Positions 14,801 through 21,703 of a DNA stretch of 40,180 nt are shown here, one piece after another. Origin of the DNA: a virus; IMG/VR virus record IMGVR_UViG_3300025079_000008, positions 1-40,180 of that record. One strand, given 5' to 3'. The first letter of the stretch is position 1; each line of letters begins with the position of its first letter. The position numbers were made by a program, and so were the translations under genes. The notes below the pieces were generated by a model that had not been told where the DNA came from, ran no database searches, and saw only the letters and a list, made by a program, of their open reading frames with translations.

Positions 14801-17800
14801 CATCGGCCAATGCCCGCAACTCGGGATCAGATTCCAAAACATCGACTATTTCATCGTGCTCCCCATGAAGAAAATCATCAGTGCCCGTTTCATGTAACGT
14901 TGGGAGAGGATCCAAATCAGCAGGCATGTCCGTATCTTCCGCTACTTCAGGTGCGATTTGATCTCCCCTTCTTGTAATCTGGCTGCCCTTGTCAATTAGT
15001 TGAGCGATAGTTTTTCCTGCTTGTTCAGCACGCGCTGCTGCAATTTTTGCATTAGCTTCTACTTCTGCATTAGCTAATTCTGTAACGTTAAAGCGGGGCC
15101 CCGTTTTACCTTGCGCGATTTCTATCGCAGTTTGATAAATTCTTTTCTCAAGCTGCAATCTAAATGTTATAGCAGCCGTTTTGTAATACCTATCCCTGAC
15201 TTTTTTAGTCGTCCCAGAGTCTTTTGTTTTTCTGATAGCCGCATTACGCTCAACTAATCTCTTAGGCATAGTGCTTTCAGGGTCTTTAACAAGAGCTAAA
15301 AGATCAGATAGACTGATCTCTTTATCTTGTGGAACACCCAAACGCTTCATATCTTTAAAAGGATTCTTCACCTTTACGTCATCAGGGATAACGGTATCTT
15401 GAAGTCCTTTGACTTCATTAACTAGTTTTCGGACTGGGCGATAATCGGAGATGTGATCTACAACCTGATCTGGTTTTAAGTAGGATACTGCCGAGACTAA
15501 ACCACCCCGTGTTGGGATGTGAATATCAGTAACTTGCCACTGCCCATCCACTTGATTAAATTCAAATGCAGGGTTGACCTGCGAGTTCTCTTGCTTAGAT
15601 AGGTTAACAATCTCTTCACTAACTGGAATAGTGAAACCCCCACTAAAGAAAGTGAGCATTGATTGGGGGTCGTTATTAAAAATACCCGCCCCGTTCTCAT
15701 CGAGGTAAACAAACCTTTGGCTTCGATCAGAGGAAAAAAGATCCGGCAATTTTATGAGCGGGTTTTTCTTGGTGCTCTTAATTTTTATTGCAGGATACTT
15801 TTCTTCAATCTTATCTGAAATATACTTAGAAAGTTGCTTTAGATCTTTAGGCTCGGCTTTGTCTAAATTGAGATTAAACGCCGCTAAGTGCTCCATAATC
15901 AAAGACACCGGATAGCCTGCTTCAATAAGCTCAGATACTTGCTGAGTATCTCCTTCCGTTATTGGGCCTTGTTCTTGTTCTTCGGTTGTTTCCCTATCAA
16001 ATTGTTTGTCTATAAAACTACGAGCTTTGTCGGCGTCTGTGTCCGTCAACAAAATTCCCCGAGACCTTAGCTCATTGATTTTATTTTCGAGATCTTGTTT
16101 CTGATCTTCGGGAAGAGAGTCGAGCAAGCTTTTAGCTTTTACATATAAATCGTTAGAACGTTGGATCCTATCGTAGGCGTCTGCTTTTTTCTGCTCCGGT
16201 GTTTGGTAAGAGGTTGCTCCGACAGGCCCACCACCAAGTTCTTTCGTTAGGCTTTCTTTCCCGAGTAATTCTAAAACATCCGACAGGGCCTGATTTCCCG
16301 AAACTTCAGCGGTATCCGATGATTCGTCCTCGTTCATTACCTGTTCAAGAGCGCCACCTAACTCGTCTTTATCACTCTTAGCTTGAGCACTATCAAGATC
16401 TGCCTTCAACTTTTTGGCTTCTGCATCTGCGAGGTCCTGTGCTTTGTGCGTCGCAAGAGTTCCCCGAACAGAAATAAATTTCTGCTGCTGCTCCGAAGTC
16501 ATATTATCCCAACGGCCCGCATCCCTTTCTTGTTGAATATCCTCATTTAGTATGCGTTCTGCATCATCTAAAATAATCTTATCCTTTTGTGCTTTGTCCG
16601 TAGGTTGTTGCGGAAGTTTTGTCTCATTTGTAGCCCCCTCATCCGTTTGATTTTGTGTTTCAGCAGTTGGGATCCCACGCTCTTGAAGAACAGCAAAAAC
16701 TTGAGGCGCGTTTTTCTTTAGTTCATCGTATTTTTTAGCAAGCTCTGTGTCTTGTGCAGCTTTCTTTTGAACATTTTTATCAAATTGGACTATGAGATCC
16801 TTCTCCATTTGATTTAAAGCTTTCTTATCTAAAAGCTTGTTCCCAAGAAAAGGTGTTTTACTCGCACCGTATTTAAGCGCGGGTCCAGCCGCACCCATAG
16901 CCATACCTAATTTGAAACCCATGAGTCCCTGCTGCATGATTTTATGCATCGGTGTGGTTTCATTCGTGTAAACATCTTGGATCAAGCTGTTTACAACTTC
17001 ATCTAAACCTTCTTCAAAACCCTCTCCGAGAGCAGAACCGACAAGAGTCGTCGCGCGCCCGCCCATTCTTTTAGTGAATGTTTGCCGCATAGCCGTTTTC
17101 AACAAGCCTGTTAAACCTTTGTCTGTAACAGCGTATCCAGCCACACGGCTTGCGGCAGTTTTGAATTGCTTATAAGTGACCCCTTTAAGAAAAGCAGTTT
17201 CAAGACCGCCACTTCCTTTTAAGCCTTTAAAGGTTTTACCCCCGAATGTTCCACCCCCTGCAATTCGGCCCATTCCCGCTGTTAAAAATCCAGTGAAAGC
17301 ACCCCCAACTAAAAAACCGCTTTGCCCCCCTTCGTGGGCTTCTTCGTGCACTCTTTCTTTACTCCACCCTTCGTCCCACTGTCCATTTTTAAAATGCTTC
17401 TGTGTTAAGCTCGTTTCAAGCGAAGTATAAACAGCCTCATAAGTTGAACTACCACTACGTAGGGCAGCCGGAACAAAGGTGGCACTATCAATCGCTAAAT
17501 CTTTTGCTAAATTAGAGCTATACGCTTTCAGAAAAACCGTCGCCTCTTTAGGAGACAGAGAACTTAATGCGGCAATAGAGCTTGCTTCTATACCAGATTC
17601 TGCGGCGGATTTGTAAAAGGCCCTGCTCGTAACCGATTTATACATGGTTTTCACCACGGCCTTTGCGGAAGCTTTTGTGGTAAAGTATGTGGCTAGCGCC
17701 GCTAAAGACAATCCTCCTGTTGGTTTGGCGGCTACCGCAGCAGTAGCGGAGACAATCATGTCGGCAACCATAGGGGCCGCTTGCTCGGAAAGCTCATACC

Positions 17801-19391
17801 CAAGACCCATTTCAACACCAAATGTTTCTGCGAACTTCCTAGACTCATATACTTCCCTAGCATTTGCTTGTAGTTCTCTAACAGCAGATTCGCTGCCCGC
17901 CATCGCTTTCACTCCATAATAGATATTCTGATATGAGTGACCGACACTTTGCAACAGCCCTCTGCTTTTAAAATTAAAGTCGGGGTTGTCTTTTACAAAT
18001 TTTTCAACAGTTTCACCACCGCTCAGACCTAGCCCCTTTGCAGCCTGTTTAGCCTCTGTCCATTTTTCAGGCTCTTTTGCAGACAAGACTTTATCTATTT
18101 CATCATAATTTAATTCATTATCTGCACGACGTTTTGCATCCGCAAATTTTACTAGATCCTTAGAAACTCCTTTTTCTGTCAGCGCAGCTTTATATTCTTC
18201 CTCTTTGAAATTTAGCTCACTTTTTACAATAGGTCCGAAAACAGTAGTTTCAGTTACGTTTTGTTTTAAATCATCTTCATCAAATAATAAAGTAGACTCA
18301 AAACCATAAGCTCCCCCCGCCCCATCATTAGTGACTTTATTTACGTAGTCCTCAAAAGCTATGTCAAAGTCTGGCCCACTGCGCCCAAGCTTATGGGATA
18401 CACTATTTTTTAGTGAGCTATAAAGCTCTTCTTGATTGAAATCTTCAGCATAATCTCTCGTGTTTTTAAACTGTTTCTGAAGAAGCATCTCAGTTGTGTT
18501 TACTTTAGCTTCATCCGAAAAAAGATTTTGCAGATCACCTAATCCTTTTCGGAAATAGCTAAACTCATCTTCAATAAATTCCAGAGTTCTGTGTAAGGTG
18601 CGGTCAGACCAACCCATTGACCTATCCTTACCCCTATTCATTGCAAGAGCTTGAACCGAAGCTTTTGCTTTCCCAAATCTCTCCTCCTCAAAAAAAGAAT
18701 CGATGGCGTGAACGTGGCTGCCTAGTCTAAAGCGGGAATAATTATCCTTATTGTTCGGTCCCTCTTCATTGGGCGCCATGTTTGGTCTCAGGGTAAGGAT
18801 ATCTCTCGCTGCGGCCCCGAAGGTTTCCCCACTTCTTAAAACATCCACTTCATTTGTGCCTTCAACAAAACCGCCTCCTAGCACCGTCCGCACACCTTTT
18901 TTGTCGTAGTATACGCCTATGGGTAACTCTTCGTTATTGAATTTGTATTTGACGAGATCTTCTCGCTTCGCCCGCATCTTTTCGCCAAAACTTTCTAAGA
19001 ACCCTTCGGCATACTCCCCACTCTCGGTTTGTTTTTTAAACTCCTCAATAAGCTCTTGGTCTTCTGTGTTGAGAACATCTGCCTTGACGGAAAAATCGGA
19101 ACCTTTTTTAGCATTTCTTTCTAAGAAATTTACATCATCTACTACAGTGGGAGTTCTTAATTCCTTTATTCTTTGTGTAATTTCTTGGGGTTCCCCATAG
19201 CCACTCCGCAAAAGAGAAAGATTTTGCTGCTGCTGCATCGATGAATAAAGAAACGGAGTTAGTTTCCCCGTATTCAACAATTCATTAGTTGTGTAATCAT
19301 TATACTTGAGGCGGGCTTCGACCTCATCAGATGTTGGGTTCTGTGCGGACCATTCAGAAAATTTCTGAAGTTGTAGTTTGGGAGTTTCCAT
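8772..19391 (-). CDS. Giant polyvalent virion-type protein, 3539 aa
   Basis: One uninterrupted 3539-codon frame. N-terminal 480 residues: helical, unassigned. Gly/Ala-rich hydrophobic segments lie near 530-585, 685-717 and 820-840, then a charged, coiled region to about 1130. A zincin motif, LLHEFIHAF (H1764, E1765, H1768), is followed by a related NEEIGHA site (1993-1998). An ART-like domain begins near HGSNTEGIVTF (H2194) and continues G.G.YF...Y to GVLVSWNPAEQ. The C-terminus (about 2900-3539) has two further hydrophobic segments and resembles the terminal region of large polyvalent proteins. Size and position behind TerL suggest a protein injected with the DNA, like T7 gp16 in role; this is inference. 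No RNA polymerase motif was found, unlike the similarly large N4 virion polymerase. Confidence 0.8.
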   Translation of the reverse strand: METPKLQLQKFSEWSAQNPTSDEVEARLKYNDYTTNELLNTGKLTPFLYSSMQQQQNLSLLRSGYGEPQEITQRIKELRTPTVVDDVNFLERNAKKGSDFSVKADVLNTEDQELIEEFKKQTESGEYAEGFLESFGEKMRAKREDLVKYKFNNEELPIGVYYDKKGVRTVLGGGFVEGTNEVDVLRSGETFGAAARDILTLRPNMAPNEEGPNNKDNYSRFRLGSHVHAIDSFFEEERFGKAKASVQALAMNRGKDRSMGWSDRTLHRTLEFIEDEFSYFRKGLGDLQNLFSDEAKVNTTEMLLQKQFKNTRDYAEDFNQEELYSSLKNSVSHKLGRSGPDFDIAFEDYVNKVTNDGAGGAYGFESTLLFDEDDLKQNVTETTVFGPIVKSELNFKEEEYKAALTEKGVSKDLVKFADAKRRADNELNYDEIDKVLSAKEPEKWTEAKQAAKGLGLSGGETVEKFVKDNPDFNFKSRGLLQSVGHSYQNIYYGVKAMAGSESAVRELQANAREVYESRKFAETFGVEMGLGYELSEQAAPMVADMIVSATAAVAAKPTGGLSLAALATYFTTKASAKAVVKTMYKSVTSRAFYKSAAESGIEASSIAALSSLSPKEATVFLKAYSSNLAKDLAIDSATFVPAALRSGSSTYEAVYTSLETSLTQKHFKNGQWDEGWSKERVHEEAHEGGQSGFLVGGAFTGFLTAGMGRIAGGGTFGGKTFKGLKGSGGLETAFLKGVTYKQFKTAASRVAGYAVTDKGLTGLLKTAMRQTFTKRMGGRATTLVGSALGEGFEEGLDEVVNSLIQDVYTNETTPMHKIMQQGLMGFKLGMAMGAAGPALKYGASKTPFLGNKLLDKKALNQMEKDLIVQFDKNVQKKAAQDTELAKKYDELKKNAPQVFAVLQERGIPTAETQNQTDEGATNETKLPQQPTDKAQKDKIILDDAERILNEDIQQERDAGRWDNMTSEQQQKFISVRGTLATHKAQDLADAEAKKLKADLDSAQAKSDKDELGGALEQVMNEDESSDTAEVSGNQALSDVLELLGKESLTKELGGGPVGATSYQTPEQKKADAYDRIQRSNDLYVKAKSLLDSLPEDQKQDLENKINELRSRGILLTDTDADKARSFIDKQFDRETTEEQEQGPITEGDTQQVSELIEAGYPVSLIMEHLAAFNLNLDKAEPKDLKQLSKYISDKIEEKYPAIKIKSTKKNPLIKLPDLFSSDRSQRFVYLDENGAGIFNNDPQSMLTFFSGGFTIPVSEEIVNLSKQENSQVNPAFEFNQVDGQWQVTDIHIPTRGGLVSAVSYLKPDQVVDHISDYRPVRKLVNEVKGLQDTVIPDDVKVKNPFKDMKRLGVPQDKEISLSDLLALVKDPESTMPKRLVERNAAIRKTKDSGTTKKVRDRYYKTAAITFRLQLEKRIYQTAIEIAQGKTGPRFNVTELANAEVEANAKIAAARAEQAGKTIAQLIDKGSQITRRGDQIAPEVAEDTDMPADLDPLPTLHETGTDDFLHGEHDEIVDVLESDPELRALADEMLDSELHDEPLTFVSAGLTSRRVADNIVYLFSQGNNISNSKVVDFLQKLKELSDNGNQSATQLDFSIRALGIGNPMIGKDPDADPEFSTYLGKKFEEVFGFSLNEKHIDDFHTRIKKGSRQFFRIGSGKNNPKIISENIKDNREAIEELGLASGDPESVIAALEKIEKSGPKILRVVAKMLLKNKAYIRSVKFKIESSLETYAGMYNAETNTVTINPVRKASGQYGLQGTLLHEFIHAFTVDMMFYGADLRTKTQDAAFAELNRLRKYVRRRATMGFNRNARTATASMEEFVAYILTDKDFQTYVQNVTAEPNKKHGVFESIVRAIAKFLDKKIVTLNEGLEAAFAYTADSVFTIDTFTRAVSKQVFYSTGRASRIAKDLDISGDAEVQLKLLEDSQNLLSFARGYVPDEIVMQVDETSRVIAKIDDETGHLIFNPIRAAVKLNSMELSNRRKEAVLAALMNEEIGHAAANQMLTDQQILGVANSMVEDDFVRALEAYYPQDQQAEALERLRSEDPETSSVEKYKLANEFIVEHASRAIRGTTTNQQIAFLSTNPSLIPTFVQYLKALLSKLVYHRSSQQLSDETRLAVNNVVREIRAMELGYRPSSGQMEYNMRNSEQIIETMISQFAETRQLAPVKNAEPDTIEDSFPDDPARGYFKEWAHGSNTEGIVTFDPNQSTNSEGLGAGVYFAGGNRWEGTYGGSKVNYVVNIRLKNPILVKSHTDGGNKLREFYEPFMQGVIDKYGLTPEEADQLRSRVEKNYKDFNFSKTPNEIFSAGFFDTDASYFEKLKPLKDIMVGYLERPTRGGGQSLTSSRTGRVSETGTQPMLDLFTELTGFDGIHATEKGVLVSWNPAEQVEIIEEQVDGKPKATNRDLESQFGSDSKIPQFLTPVELQEKEIGSWFSHLDVNIMDFSKYDIDAPEKNNWSRKIKRTAIKWLSRRGDRRLVSFYMKSVAFAREIANTVSSFQAEHDTLLAQENKRLGVDIPAELIAIASGASKGTELKQSQIDQIQNDYLDEVNAAKRLVGDARKAAEEAATAKKERATKDARIGKRDSLLQRRDAALSALYNQSPKMYALVVKMRDLQDKLSLKAMEVFGPSMNPHDLEMAFDFNRGIYYTRRYRMFEDNDFAEQVLDMSDDTYAKEREAAAMFFARKKAMLEIPVMVKKTGISPKRAARRIDLEISANNSKHMSQGMEMVRDFIKGYEKNKNSKKLKITNITGQQQVVMPEQFKDPTMRALANQINEKKDIPDEIRAVLGEYGDSEGIENLSSTLLHTSSLVANQSFFNKIKELGTKSQEPWLITQEEYDNPPADDPDKYADWSKVADDQGDSDLMPLRDMYAPDHVIRDFADVFKQGRKEYTDLKNEREGFIAKMGSYVKQATGLSLAVNTLGAFGFYIRNLLGNGAVLGPLQGYYGSVLDAIVEPVKLLKEVVFTEAEEQSSLLLRAVRGDTAEVDFYLAKLRTLDVYGDEVEANVIKNLLTGRVSRKQLIKDLKAIGRIEKKASEIINKSSGKKIPTEVSDIMARYGIVPAAVTYSTVKQASKALIDLGGRLAQASDGIFKIGMYDFELQTLIEAAKQAPPNDPRSKLIFEEDGKIVPSPVLEEQAAEIVKNTAQAYSKAMPWVKSFTNNPISNVFGTFVRFAAEPPRIFFSGLAQARRELKDPNPVIKARGRRRFFGYVTTVGASLAVTKGSELLLGDNEEEKEQAWTTRMGLPTWMQDSGLTFFKSGGSRYVVDHTFVNPLSSYLEPFMRGIESFAQGDDPLTTANEIFGMTGLAKPFLQEQIFAKAFIDVVVLNEDTYGNRIVDKADENKLTAQANYILQNAYMPRSGKAVYDAGKALYSDKSERMFSSPLGILMKEFMPFKPFLIEPDRIASKAFRDNAANTRENKRLLDLGQSDGMLDGEIYANYDKAFLRQKRYNRDLNRMIKGLNSMGYNVGLQQATAMGSGISKQRFQLSYVGLGLRPQATAFQMQKHYLNPRDATRQFKQLNYANSKYPNVVIPLEE

Positions 19392-19449
19392 AAAGCTTTA
19401 GTCTGTCTTCGCAGAAGCGATAATTTTAGAATTGTTTGTGGGGGTGTAA

Positions 19450-20655
19450 CTAGTTGTTAGCAGCTTTGGTTATCTCCTCCAAAACACGTAGATCTTCTTC
19501 AGTTGGGCCTTGTGGGGTGGGCGTGCGGTCCTCTACATCTTTCTTGTCTTCAGTTGAAGACTCAACAGGTTCGTTCACTGGTAAACTAGGTGGCACCTCG
19601 GCTTGGGTCCCCTTCAGAACTTTCTGTTCGGGCCGAGTAAAGTTACCCGCAACCATGTCACTTTCCATTTTCATGAATGCTTTTCTTATGAGAGATATAG
19701 CTTCGGTTGGAAGAGTATCTTCCTTAATTCCTGTGCTATAATCACCATACGGAGTTCTAAGAACTTCAAGAGGTTGGAAGAGCAGTCTCTGTCTTCTGTC
19801 GTATTCTTCCTCGGCAGCGGGTCTAAAATCAAGCGCATCGCCCTCCGGTCCAGCAAGCTCGGTTGCAATCTTGCTTACCGCCGCCCCTCTGATCACTAAA
19901 TCTGAGTTGCTGTTATATTGTTTCACAAGGTCTTGCAATTCGTCACGCCTAGACTGAATAACGTCTGAGAAGAAACCTCGATCCTGCTCTATACCTTTTA
20001 ATTGGGCGGCTTTCTTAAGCTGATCTTGCTCTAATTGATAACGAAGCTGGTTCGACTTAGCCATCCCTTGATACAAAGATTTCTCGGATCCTTCGGCCAT
20101 ATTCTGAATCCATGGAGCGTTTTCATAAATGTTATATGCGGCTGCACGGTTGCGGGCACTAGACAATTGTTGTTCTTTTGATGCTGAGGCAGCTTGTTCC
20201 CGTTCCTTGGCTCGAAAATCAGGATTCAAACTAAACGTAGATGCTGCTACAAGAGCTTGCCCATAGCTGCCTTTTGTTAACGATTCGGCATTCTGGATCT
20301 GAATATCCGCGATCATTTTAGTCCGTTCATTAGGATCCTCTATCTGTTGCGCTGCGTATAGCATATCAGCTATCCCCCCGAGTTTAGCATCCGCTTTTTG
20401 CTGCTCCTCATAAGCTATTCTCTTTTGATCCATACTAAGCATAGCCTCCTTATAGGATAAATCTTGAATTTGTCTTTTGCGCTGGGCGTCTTGCAACTTC
20501 ATCGTCCGTTCCATCGCTGGATACAGCGTCTTTTCACGCGCACTTTGAACGACTTCAAACTCCTGAGGATTAAGATACTCTCTCTGAGGAAGGAAGTTGT
20601 TTTTGTTACGCAACGGGGCGATGTCTCTAGGGGGGTCGAAGTCGAATTCACTCAT
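19450..20655 (-). CDS. Helical internal virion protein candidate, 401 aa
   Basis: A 401-residue, highly helical protein (MSEFDFDPPRDIAPLRNKNN) rich in Gln, Glu and Lys, with long coiled-coil stretches (YKEAMLSMDQKRIAYEEQQK, LRYQLEQDQLKKAAQLKGIE). The C-terminal 60 residues are Pro/Glu/Thr-rich and probably disordered (PPSLPVNEPVESSTEDKKDV). It sits between the 336-aa repeat protein and the giant protein in the TerL block. By analogy with T7 gp14-gp15-gp16 the trio may form the DNA-ejection apparatus; no motif proves this. Confidence 0.65.
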   Translation of the reverse strand: MSEFDFDPPRDIAPLRNKNNFLPQREYLNPQEFEVVQSAREKTLYPAMERTMKLQDAQRKRQIQDLSYKEAMLSMDQKRIAYEEQQKADAKLGGIADMLYAAQQIEDPNERTKMIADIQIQNAESLTKGSYGQALVAASTFSLNPDFRAKEREQAASASKEQQLSSARNRAAAYNIYENAPWIQNMAEGSEKSLYQGMAKSNQLRYQLEQDQLKKAAQLKGIEQDRGFFSDVIQSRRDELQDLVKQYNSNSDLVIRGAAVSKIATELAGPEGDALDFRPAAEEEYDRRQRLLFQPLEVLRTPYGDYSTGIKEDTLPTEAISLIRKAFMKMESDMVAGNFTRPEQKVLKGTQAEVPPSLPVNEPVESSTEDKKDVEDRTPTPQGPTEEDLRVLEEITKAANN

Positions 20656-20661
20656 AATAAT

Positions 20662-21672
20662 TTAGGAAAGGGCTGGGATGTTCACTCGATCAAAGCGGTT
20701 CTGATTCAAGTTGGTCGCCATAGACGCCTTCATTATTTCTAGATTGAGTTGGTGTTGTCTCTGAGCCGCCTCGTTGTCGTCTTGTAAAGTTTTCCTTTGC
20801 CTAACACTTTGAATCGCAGGTGAATCTGGCCCCAAGGCGTATCTCATTTCTAAAGCTTTCGCGGCCTCTGGCGCGCCTAGTCTCTTAAGCTTACGTGCGC
20901 GTATCAAATCTCTGTTCGGGGAATATGTTCTCCCTTGGGATCCATATCCTAAGCTGCGGTCGCTATCCAAAGGACCCCTACTTGACCCACCTCCAGATCC
21001 TTGAGAACCATATCCGACTCTACGGTCGCTATCTAAAGGCTTATCGGAACCTCCTCCAGAGCCCTGAGAACCATATCCGACTCTACGGTCACTAGCCAAC
21101 GCACCAGTGCCCCCGCCCACGTCGGGTAGCTTTATCTTCCTATCTCTTTTATTTTTTGCTGTGATATCTATGATCCCCTTGTCATAAGTGAGCTGGGGAT
21201 TCTCAACTATAGGACCTCCTTTAAAGCCCTCAGTAACAAAATTTGTAACTGGGTCTTTTTTGTTCAGGGCTTTCTCCCCTTGGCGACTAGCTTCAAGCAA
21301 CAGGTCTCGGGCAAAATCTCGATTAAATGTGCTTTTCTTTGGTTTCTCTCGGCCCCCCACCAAACCTAAAAAATTTTTATTTTTTTCATCTCGGCTTTGC
21401 TGCGCCTGATTTGAATAACCTTGGAACCGTTTTGCTAGTTGCGCGGGGCTATCCGTAAGCTTATTAATCAAGCCTGTCATTTCATCGACCGAATCTCTAT
21501 AGGATTGAAGTGGAACATACTGTCCGGCATCCTTATCATTAGACCCTTTTTTTGGCTTCCTCCGAACAGTGGGCGGAATCGGAACATCTTTATAAGGAAA
21601 CATAGATTCCGCTGGGCGCATCGGTAGCGCGTTGAAAAAATTTTTAGTAAGAGCTCCTTCCGTAAGTGCCAT
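20662..21672 (-). CDS. Repeat-containing virion protein candidate, 336 aa
   Basis: A 336-residue basic protein (MALTEGALTKNFFNALPMRP). A central low-complexity region at about residues 190-246 holds three copies of SDRRVGYGSQG or SDRSLGYGSQG, each followed by a Gly/Ser linker (GSGGGS). The C-terminus is helical and Gln/Asn-rich (AAQRQHQLNLEIMKASMATN). The start codon follows TTAACCC with no purine-rich site. It lies just downstream of TerL and ends 6 bp before the next gene. Function unknown, most likely structural or ejected. Confidence 0.6.
   Translation of the reverse strand: MALTEGALTKNFFNALPMRPAESMFPYKDVPIPPTVRRKPKKGSNDKDAGQYVPLQSYRDSVDEMTGLINKLTDSPAQLAKRFQGYSNQAQQSRDEKNKNFLGLVGGREKPKKSTFNRDFARDLLLEASRQGEKALNKKDPVTNFVTEGFKGGPIVENPQLTYDKGIIDITAKNKRDRKIKLPDVGGGTGALASDRRVGYGSQGSGGGSDKPLDSDRRVGYGSQGSGGGSSRGPLDSDRSLGYGSQGRTYSPNRDLIRARKLKRLGAPEAAKALEMRYALGPDSPAIQSVRQRKTLQDDNEAAQRQHQLNLEIMKASMATNLNQNRFDRVNIPALS
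20930..21100 (-). repeat. Three tandem in-frame repeats in the 336-aa protein
   Basis: Three near-identical units of about 63-66 bp encode SDRRVGYGSQG, SDRRVGYGSQG and SDRSLGYGSQG with Gly/Ser linkers. On the plus strand each shows CATATCC followed by TACGGTC or TGCGGTC and CTATCTAAAGG or CTATCCAAAGG. The two inner copies are the most alike, which points to recent duplication. Confidence 0.7.
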
Positions 21673-21703
21673 GGGTTAAGTTTATCTTTTTAAGTTGACT
21701 ATG

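Noticed and set aside
8772-19391. N4-type virion RNA polymerase
   Set aside because: Size is similar, but I find no T/DxxGR, motif B or HDS-type motif in the translated sequence.
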